Below are positions 60,701-64,000 of a stretch of 64,000 bases of DNA, in pieces (position 1 is the first letter of the stretch; each line of letters starts with the position of its first letter). The position numbers and the translations under genes are program-made. The notes beneath the pieces are model-generated. The model searched no databases, had not been told where the DNA came from, and was given only the letters and a program-made list of their open reading frames with translations. This DNA comes from Lota lota (taxonomy: Eukaryota > Chordata > Actinopteri > Gadiformes > Lotidae), in contig JACYXH010000825.1 in the NCBI GenBank assembly GCA_026745465.1, forward strand, positions 202,756 through 266,755, in the 5' to 3' direction.

Positions 60701-61137
60701 GCCCCAGCAACGCTGCCTCCTGGTCCCAAGCCCCGGTCTCCCGGGCCCTCAGCCCCAGCAGCTGCTGCCCTGGTCCCAAGCCCCAGCGGCCTCCGGCCCC
60801 AGCCCCAGCAGCTGCTGTCTCCTGGTCCCAAGCCCCAGCGCCTCCCCTCCCTGAGCCCCAGCAGCTGCTGTCTCCTGGTCCCAAGCCCCAGCGGCCTCCC
60901 GGCCCTCAGCCCCAGCAGCTGCTCCCGGTCCAAGCCCCCAGTTGCTCAGCCCAGCAGTGCTGTCTCCTGGTCCCAAGCCCCAGCGGCCTCTGGCCCTCAG
61001 CCCCAGCAGTTCTTCTGGTCCCAAGCCCAGTTCTCCCGGTCCGAGTCCAAGCAACTGCTCCTCCGAGTCCCAAGTCCCAGCGGTCTGGCCCTGAGCCCCA
61101 GTCCCAGCAGCAGTTCCTCTAGCCTGCGCCCCAGTCC

Positions 61138-61475
61138 CAGTTGTCTCCAGGTTCCGAGTCCAAGTCCCAGTTGTCTCCAGTTCCCGAGTCCAAGTCCCAG
61201 TTGTCTCCAGTTCCCGAGTCCAAGTCCCAGTTGTCTCCAGGTCCCGAGTCCAAGTCCCAGTTGTCTCCAGGTCCCGAGTCCAAGTCCCAGTTGTCTCCAG
61301 GTCCCGAGTCCAAGTCCCAGTTGTCTCCAGGTCCCGAGTCCAAGTCCCAGTTGTCTCCAGGTCCCGAGTCCAAGTCCCAGTTGTCTCCAGGTCCCGAGTC
61401 CAAGTCCCAGTTGTCTCCAGGTCCCGAGTCCAAGCCCCAGCTGTCTCCAGGTCCCGAGTCCCAGTGGTCCTCCTG
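61138..61475 (+). repeat. 30-bp minisatellite inside the LTR element (11 units)
   Basis: Units read AGTTGTCTCCAGGTCCCGAG then TCCAAGTCCC, nearly uniform. 59600-59920 and 60040-61130 hold related, more diverged repeats (AACTCCCGCTGCAACCGCAG; CAAGCCCCAGCGGCCTCC). Confidence 0.95.
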
Positions 61476-62477
61476 ATCCTGAACCGCAGCAGTTCCCTTC
61501 CGGCCCTGCGCCCCAGTGTCCTCCTGACCCTGTGTCCCAGCAGCAGCTGTCCCCTAGTCCGCTGTCACCTCCGTCCCCGGCTCCGTCTTTTCCCGGGTGG
61601 TTGACAGCATCCCGGCGTATCCTGGTGGACACCTCCTTGATGTGCGTCGTCGTGGACGACGACGTGCGCCCGCCTGCTCCGAACACCAGGCACGCAAGCG
61701 CCGGTAGTCCACGGTCCGTCGGTCCTAGTCCTGTCTTCGCCCCTGCACTCCAGGTGTCAGTCCTGTACCAGGAAGACCAAGCTTGTGCGGTTGGCGACGG
61801 GCCCGGTCCCGAGAATAGCTCCCCTCCTGTCCGCAGCCCCCTGTTGTCCAGTTCCGGTCCACGCCAGGTTGGCCGAAGGCGTATCCGGACCCCTCCCTAC
61901 CGTCCCGCCAGCATCCCGTCCGTGCCGCGGAGGCGTCCGCGGTACGGACTCCCGACGTCCATTTCCGCCATCTAGTGCGCCATTTACATGCGCTGGATGA
62001 CGCCACAGGAGAGCACCGTGGAAAACCTTCACACACCAGTGTGCGCGCACGACCATGGCCTGCCAGGTTACACCCAATTTTCCCACGTGCGCGCGTCTGT
62101 AACAAGTACTCCGCTTTTCTTCGGCGGGACACGCCCCTGCCGCTCGTCTGATTGTGGACCTCCGCACCCCCTGATTTGCTTTGTCCTCCGGCAACGCTCC
62201 ACCGCTCCCGAGTTTGTTGTTGAGTGGCCACGGACGCCCTCCGGCTTTATCCCAATAAGAAATTCAAGCTCCCCCCCGATGTCCAGCTGGAGTCCGAGTA
62301 GGTGGTCGCTAGGTGTGTGTCTGCGTTACAGAATGTGTTTGTGTGTGTGCCCTGTGTGTGTGTGTCCCGTGTGTGTTTGGCTGTGTATCGGCCTGGACCC
62401 CTTACCCTAATTTCGGGATCGTTTGCTCCGACGACCAGCACCCTGCTGCCGTGCGTACGCCTGGAGGCGATACAGAC

Positions 62478-62855
62478 TGTTACGTGACCCTCTCCGTTCC
62501 TGTCCATTTCCGCCATCTAGTGGCACCTTGCCTCATTACACCATGTGCTCCTTTGTTTACCTCTCGTCGTCAATTAGCCACCACGTGCACTCCTCTGTTC
62601 ACACACTCCTGCCAGCAATCACGAATCACCCCCCACAGTACTTAAGCACTGGCTTCTCACAAGGCCAGTGCTAGTTCGTTGTTTAGTTTAGTGTGTTCAC
62701 TTCTCACAGTAACTTCGTCCTCGCCTTTTAGTTGTTCTGTTACGGGTTCCGCTCCCGTTCTTGTTCCGCTCCCGTTCTTGTTCCTGCTCTTGTTCCTGTT
62801 CCTGCTCCCGTTCCAGTACCTTCTCCTCTTGTCCTCCTCGTTCCTGTTTCCTAGT

Positions 62856-62896
<41 letters not shown>

Positions 62897-63351
62897 CCCG
62901 CCTGCTGCCTGCCTGATCCCCGTTGCCTGCCTTGCTTTCCTGACTACCCTCTGCCTGCCTGACTCCCGCCTGCCTACTGCCGCCTGACTCCGCCTGCCTG
63001 CCTCCCTCTGCCTGCCTGACTCCCCGCCTGCCTACTGCCTGCTCGACTACCCGCCTGCCTACGTCCCTCTGCCTGCCTGACCCCCCGCCTGCCTACTGCC
63101 TGCTCGACTACCCGCCTGCCTACGTCCCTCTGCCTGCCTGACTCCCCGCCTGCCTACTGCCTGCTCGACTACCCGCCTGCCTACGTTACTCTGCCTCTGC
63201 CTGACCCCCCGTCTGTCTACTGCCTGTTGCCATGCACAACTACCCGCCTGCCTTGCCCTTGCCTGTGCCTGAGCTTATAATAAATCCCCTTTTCAACCCG
63301 TTCCCTTCTCATCTCGTGTCTTGCACTTGGGTCCAAGTCGCAACCTTAACA
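62478..63351 (+). repeat. 3' LTR (874 bp)
   Basis: It matches 58571-59430 from TGTTACGTGACC to CTTAACA, including the (CTGC)n runs and the AATAAA near 63281. Confidence 0.9.
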
Positions 63352-64000
63352 CAGACTTTATTGATCCCGGAGGAGAAAATATGTGTTACAGTTGCTCAGC
63401 TCAAGACAGAAAGAAATACTAAAAGTAATTAGAACGGAATAACACACACAACTAGCAATATAAACACAAAAATAGCCTACAATAATTTAATTTAGATAAA
63501 ATATGCTTCGAACCAACAACAATGTAATTAAATATGCAAATATCAAATAAAAAATAGATATATGTAACTGAAGTTAAAGTAAAAGTACGTGACTCTACAG
63601 TAAGGTAAAGTGTCTCGCATCAAATGAGCCTTAATGAATGGTTTTCATTTACACAGCAAATAAACACAATACAAAATCTGCATACAAAAATGAAATGCAT
63701 AGAAAATAGATAGAAACGGGAATCATTTTCAAAATAAAAGAGATAACGTTAAACATAACATTATTAATAAGGAAATCAGTCAAACATTATATAAAACATA
63801 AAAAACACACAATTCTCAATTCTATTTTCAATCCAAGTACTATTTTTTTCAAGTCTCTGTTTAGATGAACGCCCACCACTAATGGTAAACCAACAAGCCC
63901 AGACGACTGCTCTAGATTGCTGCGGTGGCTCCAGCCCTGGGATCCCTTCTGTAAGAGTGTGTGTGGTGCCCCTCACACAACCCGCCCGACTCCACAGCCC
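63352..64000. other. AT-rich flank beginning with a fish dispersed-repeat word (CTTTATTGATCCCGGAGG)
   Basis: The first 60 bp resemble the tail of a widespread fish LINE/SINE repeat (ACTTTATTGATCCC...). The remaining sequence is AT-rich with no gene recognised. Confidence 0.4.

Larger units (their letters stand above)
58571..63351 (+). mobile_element. non-autonomous LTR retrotransposon (gypsy-type) with repetitive gag-like ORF
   Basis: Two LTRs (58571-59430 and 62478-63351) flank a 3.05-kb interior. The first LTR ends CTGTAACA and the gag-like ATG follows 16 bp later, a spacing seen in fish gypsy elements. There is no protease, RT, RNase H or integrase. CAGAC precedes and follows the element, but it also precedes the second LTR, so it may not be a true target duplication. 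The two LTRs differ mostly by small indels. Confidence 0.85.

Noticed and set aside
58566..63356. CAGAC on both outer sides as proof of a 5-bp target duplication
   Set aside because: CAGAC also stands directly before the second LTR and interior homology continues left of the first LTR, so the match may come from the element itself.

Overview
The window is nuclear DNA of a ray-finned (teleost) fish. Genes are split by short introns with GT-AG borders, the proteins are vertebrate (akt2, Jagged, MCAM, insulin-receptor and BTG families), and the transposons are typical of fish: Ty3/gypsy, DIRS, L2-like LINE, hAT and a tRNA-type SINE. CA/TG microsatellites and minisatellites are extremely dense. 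The species cannot be fixed from the sequence.

Layout. 1-2.4 kb: 5' part of a minus-strand gypsy element with its LTR. 6.9-8.1 kb: a small minus-strand borealin-like gene. 9.7-15.8 kb: two related solo LTRs flanking a decayed DIRS element. 17.6-28.9 kb: a minus-strand series of 16 exons encoding, in order, a signal peptide, an insulin/IGF1-receptor-like L domain, two MCAM-like Ig domains, and the last three EGF repeats, Cys-rich region, transmembrane segment and short tail of a JAG2-like Jagged. 30.4-32.9 kb: a frameshifted hAT transposon. 32.9-39.8 kb: satellites, an inverted pair with a nested solo LTR, and a TIR element. 39.8-51.3 kb: complete plus-strand akt2 (476 codons). 51.4-54 kb: minisatellite and a truncated LINE. 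54.7-57.1 kb: a plus-strand BTG3-like gene whose first coding exon is split by a solo LTR. 57.8-63.4 kb: a non-autonomous LTR element with a low-complexity gag-like ORF.

Main points. (1) All 16 exons of the minus-strand series join in one frame (2,475 nt, 824 codons plus stop), although they resemble three unrelated receptor genes. This is either a new chimeric membrane protein or three gene remnants or assembly pieces side by side; RNA evidence is decisive. (2) Two akt2 splice borders have been tandemly multiplied: the exon 9 donor (six in-frame 30-bp copies carrying the catalytic-loop codons) and the whole last intron (ten ~103-bp intron-like units). (3) The BTG3-like gene is broken by a 316-bp LTR with a 5-bp target duplication. 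(4) A 1-kb near-perfect palindrome lies inside a Jagged intron, flanked by a 6-bp repeat. The Jagged-akt2 adjacency matches the JAG2-AKT1 neighbourhood known in mammals.
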